NCBI RefSeq assembly: GCF_003399635.1
Contig: NZ_NBXB01000034.1
Location: forward strand, 186,001-250,000
Reading direction: 5' to 3'
DNA length: 64,000 nt
Source: Subtercola boreus
GTDB lineage: Bacteria > Actinomycetota > Actinomycetes > Actinomycetales > Microbacteriaceae
Below the pieces are notes generated by a model, which was given only the letters and a program-made list of their open reading frames with translations, was not told the DNA's origin and did no database searches. Made by a program: the position numbers and the translations under genes. Position 1 is the stretch's first letter. Each line of letters starts with the position of its first letter. Below are positions 1-12,777 of this stretch, piece by piece.

Positions 1-1439
1 GCGGCGACGGCGAAGATCGCGCTGACCATCATCGCCGAGCCGGCGGCGTGCGTGAACCCGGTGGCCACGGCATCCTGCGAAGGACCGGAGATGACGAGCG
101 AACCGAACAGCACGCTGCCGATGATCGCGATGCCGACAGCGCTGCCGATTCGCTGTACCGCCGAGATGACACCGCTGGCCGCCCCGGCGTCGCGCTTGTC
201 GACCGTGGCGACGATGAACTGGGCGTTCGGGGCGATGAAGAACCCGTTGCCGACGCCCGCGATGAACAGAGGTGCGATGAGCTCCCAATTCGTGAGGTCG
301 GAGGCCGGAATGAGCACCAGCACGAGCCAGAGCCAGATGAGCCCGATCGAGACGAGGGCGGTACCGATGGTGAGCACGGTGCGTCCGAGTTTCTGCGAGA
401 GCCGGTTGCTCTGCGACGAGCCGAGGATGCTGCCGATCGCAAAGGGGATCGAGACCGCACCCGACTCGAGCGCCGTGTGCCCGAGCCCCGACTGCCAGAG
501 CAGCGAGATCGTGAAGAAGATGCTGGTGAACGCAGCGAAGTAGACGAGGGCGAGGATCACTCCGCCGGTGAAGGCGGGGTGCTTGAACAGCGTGGGCGGA
601 ACCAGCGGGGACTTGCCACGCCGGGTGTACGAGACCTCCCACAGCCCGAAGAGGGCGAGCAGAACGACACCGCCGGCGATGGTGAGGTAGGTCCAGAGGG
701 GCCAGCCCTCGTCCTGGCCCTGGATCAGGGGCACCAGCAGCGCCACGAACGCGCCGGAGACCAGCACGAGACCGATCCAGTCGATGCCGCCGCGCGGCTG
801 GGCATCCGGAGCACCGGCTGCGAGCTCGCGGCGTGCCGGCAGCAGGAACACCGCGGCGACCAGCGTGACCACACCGATCGGCAGGTTCACGAAGAACACT
901 CCCCGCCAGCCGTTCTCCTCCCCGAAAGCCTGGATAATCAGGCCGCCGATGATCGGGCCGAGTGCCGACGAAACTCCGATGACGGCGCCCATGATGGCGA
1001 ACGCCTTGCCGCGCGCCTGCGCTGGGAAGAGCAGTTGGATGAACGCGGTGACGGCCGGAACGAAGATACCTCCGGCGAGGCCCTGCACAACACGGGCGAT
1101 GACGAGCTGCGTGTCGTTAGCCGCGAAACCACAGGCGAAGCTCGCCGCAGTGAAGAGGGCGATACCTGTAAAGAACACCCACTTGTGGCCGATCCGGTCG
1201 CCGAGTCGGCCAGCCGGGATGAGGGCGAGGCCGAAGGCGAGGGCGTAGCCCGAGATGATCCACGACAGAGTCGACTCGCTGGCACCGAGGGTCTGCCGGA
1301 TGGTGGGCAGTGCGACGTTCACGATGGTGGTGTCGAGCAGGGCGATGCACATACCGAGCAGCAGGACGACGAGCGCCTGCCAGGCGTGTTTGGGGATGGC
1401 GGGCGCGGCCTGCGGGGCCCTCGCGGTGGTTTCAGACAT
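1..1439 (-). CDS. DHA2-type MFS multidrug efflux transporter (C-terminus beyond window)
   Basis: Integral membrane proton-coupled drug exporter of the major facilitator superfamily, probably the 14-helix DHA2 (EmrB/QacA) group. About 479 codons are visible, reading leftward and open at base 1, so the last part is missing. The N-terminus reads MSETTARAPQ, then hydrophobic helices; motif C-like GPIIGGL and the helix-1 LDTTIVNVALP signature typical of DHA2 proteins are visible. The ATG at 1437-1439 overlaps the end of the upstream PadR gene by 8 bases, so the two are co-transcribed and the regulator very likely controls the pump. The substrate cannot be deduced. Confidence 0.9.
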   Translation of the reverse strand, partial: MSETTARAPQAAPAIPKHAWQALVVLLLGMCIALLDTTIVNVALPTIRQTLGASESTLSWIISGYALAFGLALIPAGRLGDRIGHKWVFFTGIALFTAASFACGFAANDTQLVIARVVQGLAGGIFVPAVTAFIQLLFPAQARGKAFAIMGAVIGVSSALGPIIGGLIIQAFGEENGWRGVFFVNLPIGVVTLVAAVFLLPARRELAAGAPDAQPRGGIDWIGLVLVSGAFVALLVPLIQGQDEGWPLWTYLTIAGGVVLLALFGLWEVSYTRRGKSPLVPPTLFKHPAFTGGVILALVYFAAFTSIFFTISLLWQSGLGHTALESGAVSIPFAIGSILGSSQSNRLSQKLGRTVLTIGTALVSIGLIWLWLVLVLIPASDLTNWELIAPLFIAGVGNGFFIAPNAQFIVATVDKRDAGAASGVISAVQRIGSAVGIAIIGSVLFGSLVISGPSQDAVATGFTHAAGSAMMVSAIFAVA

Positions 1440-2121
1440 GAGTGGAGGCCTTTCCGGGCGGGGTGACGGTGTGGTGGTTCGGGTCTATGGGCTGATCTGA
1501 CGCCGGAACGGCATGCACCGTGTGGTGCGAGTGAGATTTCGTCGGCAGCGGCGGACGCCCCCAGGCGTTCCGTCTCTGCTCGTCGGCGACGATGTCAGGC
1601 ACGCGGGCCAGGAGCCCGCGCAACCAGTCGAGTTCGGACCGGATGCGGTGCTCGCGATGCTCCATGGCGAACGTCTCGCTGATGGTGAGGTACGGCAGGG
1701 CGCGGAAATTCGCCTCCTCCGTCTCTTCGAGCAGCACTTCGAGCGCACGGATCCGACCCTCGACGATGTGCGGAACATCGTCGAGCCGGTCGCCATCGAG
1801 ACGGGTGAGAGCCAGGTCGAACGGATCCGACCGGAACGTCAACGTGCTCAACTGCTCGAGCCGGAGGCCGGCCAGCGCCTCCCGCCCCCCGTCGCTGATC
1901 TCGTAGATCTGGCGTTCGGGGAAGTTGCCCTCCCGCTCGACACGCACGACGTCGATCAGACCCTCTGCGGCCAGCCGCTTGATCGCACCGTAGAGGGCGC
2001 CGACGCTGATGTCCGTCCAGAGGTGCACATGCTCCTCCTCGGCCAGGAGCCTCAGCTGGTGGCCGTGCATCTCGCCGCGCTGCGCGAGCGAACCGAGAAT
2101 GTAGAGACGAATGGAGGACAT
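1432..2121 (-). CDS. PadR family transcriptional regulator
   Basis: Winged-helix repressor of 229 aa. The N-terminal PadR domain covers about residues 4-80 (LYILGSLAQRGEMHGHQL, then the SVGALYGAIKRL recognition helix), followed by a C-terminal helical dimerisation domain of the AphA/VirR type to about residue 180 and a His/Pro-rich tail. I chose the ATG at 2119-2121 because homologues begin just before the IRLYILG strand; a frame-compatible ATG 12 codons upstream lies inside the preceding glycosyltransferase gene. PadR proteins next to MFS pumps commonly repress them until a drug ligand binds. A perfect 7-bp inverted repeat lies directly upstream of the start. Confidence 0.9.
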   Translation of the reverse strand: MSSIRLYILGSLAQRGEMHGHQLRLLAEEEHVHLWTDISVGALYGAIKRLAAEGLIDVVRVEREGNFPERQIYEISDGGREALAGLRLEQLSTLTFRSDPFDLALTRLDGDRLDDVPHIVEGRIRALEVLLEETEEANFRALPYLTISETFAMEHREHRIRSELDWLRGLLARVPDIVADEQRRNAWGRPPLPTKSHSHHTVHAVPASDQPIDPNHHTVTPPGKASTHV

Positions 2122-2123
2122 GT

Positions 2124-2145
2124 GACTACTCTCGCAAAAGTAGTC
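2124..2145. promoter_or_regulatory. Palindrome at padR start (candidate PadR operator)
   Basis: Perfect inverted repeat GACTACT-N8-AGTAGTC ending 3 bases before the padR ATG and overlapping the last codons of the upstream glycosyltransferase gene. Position and symmetry suit an autoregulatory operator that would also block ribosome access. It does not match the classical PadR half-site ATGT/ACAT, so binding by PadR is an inference. Confidence 0.5.
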
Positions 2146-4165
2146 CCGCATTGTCAACCCCGGTGGACTCGATGTCGCGAACCGCCGTTCTCCGCCACGT
2201 CCCGTTCACCAGCATGATCGCCCCGGCCTCGGCGAACGCCGCCAGCCACCCCTCCATCGGCCACGACCCCCACCGTTCGCGGTAGAGCGCTGCATTCCGC
2301 AGGATGTCGTCGAGATGCTGCCACGGAGGCGACGACGTCGGGTGGTACTGGTGGTACGCGTGCGCTCCGCCCACCCACCGCAGCTCGATGGCCGACGAGC
2401 GCAGCCGTGCGGCGAAATCCGTGTCCTCGGCACCGTACCCCTCGTAGGCTTCGTCGAAACCGCCCGTCCGGAGCCACAGGCGAGACATGCATGCGAAGGA
2501 GAGCGACCAGAACAGGTCGTACTCTCCATCGGTCCCCGCCTTGGTCTCGCCGGTCGGCAGGTTCGGCCGCGCCCCATGAGGAGCAGTCGCCGCACGCAGC
2601 TGATCCGGTGTGAGCGGCTGGGTTCCCTCGGGCAGGTAGGTCACCGGCCCGCAGAGCACCGACTCCGGATGCCCGACAGCAGCTTCACCGTAGAGGCCGA
2701 GCAGATCCGGGCCGGGCAGGCAGTCAGCGTCGAGGAAGACCAGAATCTCGGCACCACCCTCGATCGCCGAGGCCGCACCTGCATTCCGGCCCCGGGCCAG
2801 CCTGAGTCCGTCGGCACCGGGCGGCTGGTGGATGACCGTGACCCCGTCGATCGCAGGCGGGGGTTCCTCATCGAGCCAGACGCCGATGACCCGGTCTGGT
2901 CGTTCGGATGCCGCGGCGCCAGCGAGCCACGCGAACTGGTTGCGCGCGTGCTCGAGCCGGGCCGCCGAGAAGAGGGTGACGACCGCGATCCGGGTGGAGG
3001 CCGGCGACGCGTCGACCCGCGCGGCGGAAGCGGCCACCGCGTCGTCGACGAGCGCGGCGGCGCGGAGCGTCGGTGCGCCAGGCGCCGGGGCGCGGAGCGC
3101 GGCGACCTCGGCGATCACCGCGGCGGCGCGGCCCGCGGCACCCGCGACCTCCCAGGCCGACCAGTCCGGCGTCGAGGCGCGGGCCCGGGCGAGGAGCTCG
3201 GGCCACTCCGAGGCCTCCGGCCACGACGGGGCGACGATCGCGAGTCCGGCGGCCGCGAGCGCGTCTGCCGTCGCCTCCTGTTCGCCGAAGGCGCGGGGCT
3301 GGCCGATCACAATGGCGCGAGCACCGACGGCAGCGAGGTCGGCGATGGCATTCTGTCCGGCGAACGAGACCACGACATCCGCGGAGTGCAACAGCTCGAA
3401 CGGATCGGCCTGCCAGCCCGCCGACGAGACGTGCTCTGTGGCGGGCATGCCGAGCGCCATCCACGAGCTCCGGACGGTGCCCGACGAAGCGCCGATCGTC
3501 GCCACGGCGGCCGCCTCGACATCGTCGGGGCCGACAGACGCTCCCCCGGCCCCGACGAGCAGCAGAACGGTGCCAGCCGACGACGGGGCCGTCGGCCGTG
3601 CCCGCCCGTCGAACCGGCTGATGCCGCCGACATGACGCACCGCGTCGGCAAAGGGCTCGAGCGAGCGGGGGGCGTACAACGTCTTCGGCCACGGTGCGAT
3701 GATCCGTTCGGCCAGGGAGTAGGCCAGCTGGTGCGGGGCATCCTGTCGTTCCCCGGGCTGCGCCACGGTGACGACCGGCACCCCGAACAGGCGAACCAGG
3801 AGGGTGACTTCGACCGAGACATCCACGACGAAGCAGTCGAAGCGCTGCGACGTGAGGCTGGCCGCGATCGCACCGAGCCGCGAGGCGTGCCCGCTGTGGC
3901 CGACGGGCGCCCAGTGCAGCGCTCCGCCCGCGGTCGGATCGGCATCGACCGGATCGAGCCGGTCCCCGCCCGCCAGGCGCTCGGCCTCGTCGTCTCTGTC
4001 GAGCATCACCCAGAGCGTGTGCTCGGGCACGACCGTCGGCGGCGGAAGGGTCGAGAACACGACGACGTCGGCGTCCAGTTCACGCCGCACCGACTCGAAG
4101 CGGGTGCGGTGCCCGGCGCCCTGGTGGTGCAGGTACCAGCCGACGAGCGGGCGGCGCGCGGTCAC
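2126..4165 (-). CDS. Two-domain glycosyltransferase (MurG/GT28-like plus GT2)
   Basis: 679-aa protein that looks like two transferases in one chain. Residues 1 to about 340 resemble GT-B enzymes of the MurG/GT28 type: an N-terminal GAGHRTR nucleotide-sugar glycine loop and a later FAGQNAIADLAAVG segment like the UDP-binding region. Residues about 390-650 form a GT-A family 2 domain with the metal-binding FLDADCLPG (DxD near residue 477) and the acceptor-side GGFDEAYEGYGAEDTDFA motif. The GTG at 4163-4165 overlaps the stop of the upstream gene (GTGA), and the longer open frame upstream is only the shadow of that gene. It is the last gene of the leftward glycan operon. Linkage and sugars are unknown. 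Confidence 0.82.
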   Translation of the reverse strand: MTARRPLVGWYLHHQGAGHRTRFESVRRELDADVVVFSTLPPPTVVPEHTLWVMLDRDDEAERLAGGDRLDPVDADPTAGGALHWAPVGHSGHASRLGAIAASLTSQRFDCFVVDVSVEVTLLVRLFGVPVVTVAQPGERQDAPHQLAYSLAERIIAPWPKTLYAPRSLEPFADAVRHVGGISRFDGRARPTAPSSAGTVLLLVGAGGASVGPDDVEAAAVATIGASSGTVRSSWMALGMPATEHVSSAGWQADPFELLHSADVVVSFAGQNAIADLAAVGARAIVIGQPRAFGEQEATADALAAAGLAIVAPSWPEASEWPELLARARASTPDWSAWEVAGAAGRAAAVIAEVAALRAPAPGAPTLRAAALVDDAVAASAARVDASPASTRIAVVTLFSAARLEHARNQFAWLAGAAASERPDRVIGVWLDEEPPPAIDGVTVIHQPPGADGLRLARGRNAGAASAIEGGAEILVFLDADCLPGPDLLGLYGEAAVGHPESVLCGPVTYLPEGTQPLTPDQLRAATAPHGARPNLPTGETKAGTDGEYDLFWSLSFACMSRLWLRTGGFDEAYEGYGAEDTDFAARLRSSAIELRWVGGAHAYHQYHPTSSPPWQHLDDILRNAALYRERWGSWPMEGWLAAFAEAGAIMLVNGTWRRTAVRDIESTGVDNAGLLLRE

Positions 4166-5358
4166 GAGAGGGTCCCCGCCGGTGCGTCGCGGCCGGGAGG
4201 CACCGGAGCAGCCGCCGCCACCCCGACCACCCCGAGCGTCCCATCCAGCGCGAGCTGCCGGTACATCGTCTCGAGTTCGAGCACCCGGGCGTCGAGCGAG
4301 AACCGCGCGACCGCTCCCGCCCTGGTACGGAGCCGGATGCCCGCATCCGCCTCGCCCCGGGCGATCAGTTCTGCGGCCGCGACGGCCAGGCCCGCGACAT
4401 CCCCCATCGGCACCAGCCGCGCAGACGACGAGCCGGCTCCGACCGCTCCGACGACCTCCGCGACGCCACCGGTCTCGAAGCACGCGACCGGGGTTCCGGT
4501 CATCATGGTCTCGGCGATGATGAGGCCGAACGGCTCCTGCCACACCGGCGTCACCAGGGCGCAGCTGCTCTGGCCCACGAGGCGTGCGAGCTCGTCGGGT
4601 CGGAGTTCGCCCACGTATTCCGCGTCGGGCCCGAGCAGGGGCTGCACGTCGTTCTCGAAGTAGTCGGGCTCGCCGATCCGCCCGGCCAGTACGATGCGCC
4701 GACCGAGCAGGCGCGCCGCCCGGATCGCCAGGTGCGCCCCCTTCTCCTCGACGATGCGCCCGAACCAGACGAGATCCGGGCCGCCGGGGCCGAGCGGCCA
4801 CCTTTCGGCGTCGACCGCGTTGGGCACCACGGTGGACGAGATGCCGGCGGGCATCCACTCGTCTGCAGTGTGCGTGCTCACAGCGGTGAACTGGCTCGTC
4901 GGCGCTGCGGAACGGGCGTGCGCCTGCACGAGGTCGACGAGCACCGGAGTGTGCAGCGTCGACACCATCGGCACGCCCAACCGCCCGGCCCAGGCGAGCG
5001 GAGTGCCGTGCAGGCTGTGGTTGTGCACCACATCGAATTCGTCTGAGTGCCGGGCGATGTGGGCCAGGGCGCGCTCCAGCGCCGGGAGAGCGTGCGCCTC
5101 GTAGCCAGCCGGATAGTCGACGTCGTTGGGCTGCTCATCGGAACCCCAGACCACCGGCGGCAGCACGAATTCGGGCGGGCCGTCGTGGAGGAAGTCCGAC
5201 CCTTCGACCGCTGCGAGAGTGATCCGGTGGCCCCGTCGGCGAAGGCTGTCGACCTGGTGCCAGATCGACGACTCCAGCCCGCCGGCGTGCGGCTCACGGA
5301 TCGGGTAGCGGAGCGGTGCGATGACCGCGATGCGGAGGGGATGCGCGGTGGGCCTCAT
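4162..5358 (-). CDS. Glycosyltransferase family 4
   Basis: 398-aa cytoplasmic GT-B glycosyltransferase transferring a nucleotide-activated sugar with retention. The N-terminal acceptor domain begins PLRIAVIAPLRYPIREPHAGG, typical of GT4 enzymes that start a binding loop with GG. The C-terminal domain has VWFGRIVEEKGAHLAI and the E-x7-E donor-binding motif EPFGLIIAE followed by GTPVACFETGG. ATG at 5356-5358 overlaps the stop of the upstream gene by 4 bases, and its own stop overlaps the next GTG, so three transferases are translationally coupled. Confidence 0.9.
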   Translation of the reverse strand: MRPTAHPLRIAVIAPLRYPIREPHAGGLESSIWHQVDSLRRRGHRITLAAVEGSDFLHDGPPEFVLPPVVWGSDEQPNDVDYPAGYEAHALPALERALAHIARHSDEFDVVHNHSLHGTPLAWAGRLGVPMVSTLHTPVLVDLVQAHARSAAPTSQFTAVSTHTADEWMPAGISSTVVPNAVDAERWPLGPGGPDLVWFGRIVEEKGAHLAIRAARLLGRRIVLAGRIGEPDYFENDVQPLLGPDAEYVGELRPDELARLVGQSSCALVTPVWQEPFGLIIAETMMTGTPVACFETGGVAEVVGAVGAGSSSARLVPMGDVAGLAVAAAELIARGEADAGIRLRTRAGAVARFSLDARVLELETMYRQLALDGTLGVVGVAAAAPVPPGRDAPAGTLS

Positions 5359-6491
5359 ACGGCGACCGCCGCGAGCGCCCGGCGGTACACGGCAAGGTGC
5401 GCCCGGTGGATGTCGCGCTGCTGCTCGGCACGCCACGCCGACCGCTCGCGCACCAGGGTTGCACGGCGCTCGGCGCCCGCCGCCTCGATGGGCGTGATCA
5501 GTTGCAGCAGTGCCTGCACCATCGATGGGACGGAACCCGGCTGGAAGACCGCGACCTCGTCCTGACCCCCATGCTGCTCGCCGAAGAAGCCGACGGCGGG
5601 TGCCGCGACGGCCACGCCGAGGTCCCAGCAGAGTTCGAGCCAGCCGGAGTGTGTTCCGTGCCGGTAGGGCAGCACCTCGACGTCGACCTGCGAGAGTGCC
5701 TCGGCCAGTTCGCTGTCGCTGAGTCGCGGATGCTCGCGGAGCTCCACTCCCGGCTCGTCTGCTGTTCGCCGGCGGAGCGCCCGCCGTGCGTCTTCGTCCC
5801 GCACCCGCTCGTTCAGGTCGACGATCACCGCGAGGTCGAGCCCGCTCTCGCGGAGCACTCCCACGGCATCCAGAAGCGTCTCGACCGTGCCGAGCGCGTC
5901 GATGTTGGGGCGGAGGTCGCGGAGATGCACGCCGATGGTGATCAGGGACGTACGGGGAGCCTTCGCAGCCGCGCCCGGAGCGCTCGGGGTGGTCGCGTGC
6001 GCGGCGAGCATCGGATGCTCGATCACGACCGCCTCGCGCCCCCACCGCCCGCCGACCAGGGCCGCCGCGCCCGCTGTCAGCGTGATGATCTCGTCGGCCG
6101 CCGGCACCAGCAGGTCGAGCTGCGCGAGGTGCGGCGCCTGGTCGACGAGCTGCGGGTTCGTGAGGTCGTGCACGGTGAACACCAGCGGTCGGCCGGCGGT
6201 GTGGAGGGCATCCAGACCCGCCTGCAGCTGCGGGAGGGTGAACGATTCGATACCGAAATGGAGGTGCAGCAGATCGAAGGTGTGCGCGTTCGCGCGGATC
6301 CATTCCGCCTCGAGCATCACTGGCGGCCACCACTGACCGTCTGCGGCTCCCGTCGGAGTGGGATCGGGCAGCAGAACGATGCCGTCGCCGGGCCCTGCTG
6401 CGGGGTCGAGCAGGTGCTGGGCGTACGGATGACCGGCGGGTACGGCCGCGATGCGCAAGGGGTTCCCTGCTTCTGAATCGTGGAGTGACAT
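5355..6491 (-). CDS. Glycosyltransferase, GT4-like
   Basis: 378-aa GT-B fold protein and first gene of the leftward glycan operon. An acceptor-side Rossmann half (RIAAVPAGHPYAQHLL, LLHLHFGIESF) is followed by a hinge and a C-terminal half with ELAEALSQVDVEVLPYRHGTHSGWLELC, in which HGTHSGW replaces the usual EPFG loop, so it is a divergent GT4-like enzyme. The start at 6489-6491 has an AAGGA ribosome-binding site about 11 bases upstream; a longer open frame lacks such a site. It faces the WcbI-like gene across a 164-bp divergent gap. Confidence 0.8.
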   Translation of the reverse strand: MSLHDSEAGNPLRIAAVPAGHPYAQHLLDPAAGPGDGIVLLPDPTPTGAADGQWWPPVMLEAEWIRANAHTFDLLHLHFGIESFTLPQLQAGLDALHTAGRPLVFTVHDLTNPQLVDQAPHLAQLDLLVPAADEIITLTAGAAALVGGRWGREAVVIEHPMLAAHATTPSAPGAAAKAPRTSLITIGVHLRDLRPNIDALGTVETLLDAVGVLRESGLDLAVIVDLNERVRDEDARRALRRRTADEPGVELREHPRLSDSELAEALSQVDVEVLPYRHGTHSGWLELCWDLGVAVAAPAVGFFGEQHGGQDEVAVFQPGSVPSMVQALLQLITPIEAAGAERRATLVRERSAWRAEQQRDIHRAHLAVYRRALAAVAV

Positions 6492-6655
6492 GGCGGTAGG
6501 GTTCCTTAGCGGAAGTGGAGCCGAGGCGTGCGAATGCGGTGCATCGGGCGGTGAGTGAGGCCCAGCTTTCTCCAATGTATGACGTGGATCCTGTTCCCCC
6601 GAAAGGCAGATGGGGGGTTGACGAGAGGCAGATCCGCGCAAACCGGAAGGTGACT
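6492..6655. promoter_or_regulatory. Divergent gap between the two glycan operons
   Basis: 164-bp non-coding gap holding the promoters of both operons. A TTGACG hexamer at 6618-6623 could be a -35 for the rightward operon, but no convincing -10 is spaced correctly. No strong dyad was found. The shared position suggests the two operons are co-regulated. Confidence 0.4.
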
Positions 6656-7723
6656 ATGAGTGCGAGCGAACCACACCGGGGTGTACAGCAGGGGTCGACG
6701 GCGCGTCAGGCGCACTATGGCGAGTTCTACGGGCTCGTTCCCCTGCCAGATGACGCTCCCCTCACCGTGGTTTCTGGCAACTGCCAGGCCGAATCACTGC
6801 GGATCATGCTCGACGGGCCCGACCTCCGCACGGTGCGCATTCCGCCCGTGTTCGAACTGGTCGCCTCGGACCTGCCGCACCTCGCCCGGCTGCTCGCCCG
6901 AACCCGTTTCTTCGTCTCCCAGCCGGTGCACGACGACTACCACGACCTCCCGCTCGGCACAGCCCAGCTCGCCGCGCTGCTCCCATCGGGCGCACGCGTG
7001 GTGCGGATGCCCGTGGTGCGGTTTGCGGGGCTGTATCCCTTCCACGCGATCGTCCGGCCGCCGTTCGACCTCTCGCTTGTGCCGCCGGTGGTGGAGTACC
7101 ACGACCTCCGCACGGTGATGCGGGCGTGGCGGATGCGGGAGGAGCGGGGTGCGGGTGCGAGCGCGGTGTCTGGCGCGGGCGCTGGCGCAGCACCTGGGGC
7201 GAGGCTCGGCGCGGGCGCGGGGCGCAGCGCGGGTGCAGCAGGTGCCGCCTCGGCTGTCGCAGCCGCGACCGTCGAGCAGGTCCGGGCCGTCGCACGGCAG
7301 TCGATCGCGGAGCTGTCGAAGCGGGAGGTGTTCCACGACACGGTCGTGTTGTCCGACCTGTTCGCCGCACCGGACTTCGGTCTCATGCGCACCATCAACC
7401 ACCCGGGCAACGCGATCTGGTCGGCCGCGGCCAGCCGGGTGCGATCGCGGCTCTCGCTCGCCGAGCATGTCGTCGACCCGGGCCGGCCGCTCCTGAATGC
7501 GGTGCACGCGCCGCGGGAGGCCGTCGTGATCGAGGCATTCGGGCTCGAGACCGACCCGCAGCCGGACTGGATCGTCGACGGCCGCACGGTCGCGACCTCC
7601 GACGTCGTGGAGGCGCACCTCGACTGGTACGCGGAGTACCCGGCGATCATCGACGCCGCGATCGCGCGCCATCGGGGCACGCTCGAGACGCTGGGGCTGC
7701 TGGCTGCGGGGGCGGCCGCGTGA
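6656..7723 (+). CDS. WcbI-like polysaccharide biosynthesis protein (putative acetyltransferase)
   Basis: 355-aa protein resembling the WcbI family, cytoplasmic proteins encoded in capsule loci whose fold binds CoA and which are proposed to be acetyltransferases. The signature VVSGNCQAE occurs about 40 residues in (the GNCQ loop of the family), followed by ARTRFFVSQPVHDDY and the later GLMRTINHPGN. A Gly/Ala-rich low-complexity insert of about 40 residues sits in the middle. ATG at 6656 has GGAAGG 8 bases upstream; an in-frame GTG six bases earlier is possible. The stop overlaps the next GTG. It is first in the rightward glycan operon. Confidence 0.75.
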   Translation: MSASEPHRGVQQGSTARQAHYGEFYGLVPLPDDAPLTVVSGNCQAESLRIMLDGPDLRTVRIPPVFELVASDLPHLARLLARTRFFVSQPVHDDYHDLPLGTAQLAALLPSGARVVRMPVVRFAGLYPFHAIVRPPFDLSLVPPVVEYHDLRTVMRAWRMREERGAGASAVSGAGAGAAPGARLGAGAGRSAGAAGAASAVAAATVEQVRAVARQSIAELSKREVFHDTVVLSDLFAAPDFGLMRTINHPGNAIWSAAASRVRSRLSLAEHVVDPGRPLLNAVHAPREAVVIEAFGLETDPQPDWIVDGRTVATSDVVEAHLDWYAEYPAIIDAAIARHRGTLETLGLLAAGAAA

Positions 7724-8876
7724 GGGCGGGCCGCGGCGGCGGCGGCGGCGCAACCCTCCCGCGGCACCTCGTGCTCGGATCACTGAGGCACGCCGTGACG
7801 AGGTACGCGTCCGACCTGGCCGAAGCGATCGATGCGCTCGTGGGTGTCGCCGGTTCCCCGATGGCAGTGGCGGTGGACTCGGCGGGCAGCGCGGTGAGGG
7901 CCGAGACGGCCAGCGAGGCGATCGGGGCGGTGGCGGGCATCCAGAACCTGCACCTGCAGTTCACCGACCGGCTCTTCGGCCAGGCGCCCGAACTCGCCGC
8001 CGACCTCGTGGAGGAGCTCGCCCGGAGGGCGCGGGTCACGGTCACGCTGCACGACCTGCCGCAGCCCTCGGATGGGGCGAAGAACCTTCCCCGGCGAGCT
8101 GCCGCGTATGCCCGCGTGGCCGAGGCGGCAGCGGGTGTGGTGTGCAACAGCCGGCACGAGGCCCTGCTGCTCGCCGAGTACTCCGCGCCGCGGCTGACGC
8201 GCGAAGTCGCCGTGATACCGCTGCCCGTCGGGGATGGAGGCAGCGCCGCGGGCAACGCTGCTGGCAGCGCCGCAGGAAGCGCCGCGGCCACCATCGGCAC
8301 ACCAGCCACCGACCCCGGCAGGGCGGCTGCGGCGGCATCACTGTCGATGCCGGCGCCGACGCGCGACGAGGCCGCGATCCTGGGGTACTTCTACCCGGGT
8401 AAAGGGCACGCCGAACTCATCGACGCCGTCGCCCGGAGCGGGCTCGATGTCACCGTCACGGCCCTCGGCACCGCCGCGCCCGGGCACGAGGCCGAGCTCG
8501 CCGCCGTCTCTGTGTCGGCGAGCGAGGTCGGTGTGCGCTTCGAGTCCACCGGGTACCTCGCCGACGCCGAACTGCTCGAACGCTGCCAACGCGTCGCCGT
8601 GCCGGTTGCGGCCCACCAGCACCTCTCAGCCTCCGCCTCGATCAACACGTGGATCGCAGCGGGCCGGCGTCCGCTTGTTCCGACTGGCCGCTACACCCGC
8701 GAGCTGGCTGAGCTCCGCCCCGGCACGGTGACGCTGTACGACCCCGACCTGCTCCATCTGGCTCTCGCCGTGGCGGCCGCCGAGCCGGCGTCGACGTGGC
8801 TGGCGCCCGGAACGAGCATCCGCCCACACCTGGCGGACACCGCCGAGCGGTACCTCGCCTGGTGGGAGGGCCTCGG

Positions 8877-8880
<4 letters not shown>
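7720..8880 (+). CDS. Glycosyltransferase, GT4-like
   Basis: 386-aa GT-B-like protein. The start is the GTG that overlaps the upstream TGA (GTGA); the open frame extending further upstream is antiparallel shadow. Visible elements: VTVTLHDLPQPSDG and GVVCNSRHEALLL in the N-terminal half, ILGYFYPGKGHAELIDAVARS at the start of the donor-binding half, and AVPVAAHQHLSASASINTW where GT4 enzymes carry the donor loop. An Ala/Gly-rich repetitive linker (about residues 170-205) joins the halves. Flanked by WcbI-like and GT2 genes with 4-base overlaps, so part of the same glycan pathway. Confidence 0.78.
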
Positions 8881-12468
<3,588 letters not shown>

Positions 12469-12528
12469 CGTGCCCGCGCCGCCCGCGCCCCGCCGCCGCC
12501 CGCGCCCCGCCGCCGCCTCTCGGCACTT

Positions 12529-12587
12529 CGGGAGGAGCTGGGCCAAGGTGGGGCGAATAGAGCGGTACAGCCGCGTATCTCCTCCCG
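12529..12587. repeat. 59-bp palindrome, arms CGGGAGGAG/CTCCTCCCG
   Basis: Perfect 9-bp arms separated by 41 nt in the sufU/hydrolase convergent gap. The arms share GGAGGAG...CTCCTCCCG with the palindrome at 46140-46198, also exactly 59 bp and also in a convergent gap. No U-tract follows either side, so it is not a classical terminator. Confidence 0.55.
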
Positions 12588-12659
12588 TTCTGGCGAAAAC
12601 GGCCACGCTCCGCGCCGCTCCCGCGCCCGCGGTCCCCCGGGCGCCACGTCCGGCGCTCG

Positions 12660-12724
12660 GAACGGACACGGTTCTGGCGATCCTCGCCACATGCTGCGGA
12701 CGATTGCCGAAAACGTGTCCGTTC
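12660..12724. repeat. 65-bp imperfect palindrome
   Basis: Perfect 11-bp outer arms GAACGGACACG/CGTGTCCGTTC, with pairing continuing imperfectly inward for roughly 30 bases per arm around a very small loop. Located just downstream of both convergent genes. It could act as a bidirectional terminator or be a REP-like element. Confidence 0.55.
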
Positions 12725-12777
12725 TCCGGACTGCCGCGGCGGGGGGCGTCAGAGCGCGGTCGGCGGCGGGCGGGGCG

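Larger units (their letters stand above)
12469..12777. other. 309-bp convergent gap with two palindromes
   Basis: No credible gene: short frames lack codon bias and homology. The sequence is very GC-rich, opening with a CCGCCGCCCGCGCCCC repeat. It holds two inverted repeats, at 12529-12587 and 12660-12724, that sit between convergent genes. Confidence 0.7.

Noticed and set aside
48-1466. A 472-codon open frame on the plus strand
   Set aside because: Antisense to a clear MFS transporter; the translation is a charged Arg/Asp/Glu-rich shadow typical of GC-rich DNA.
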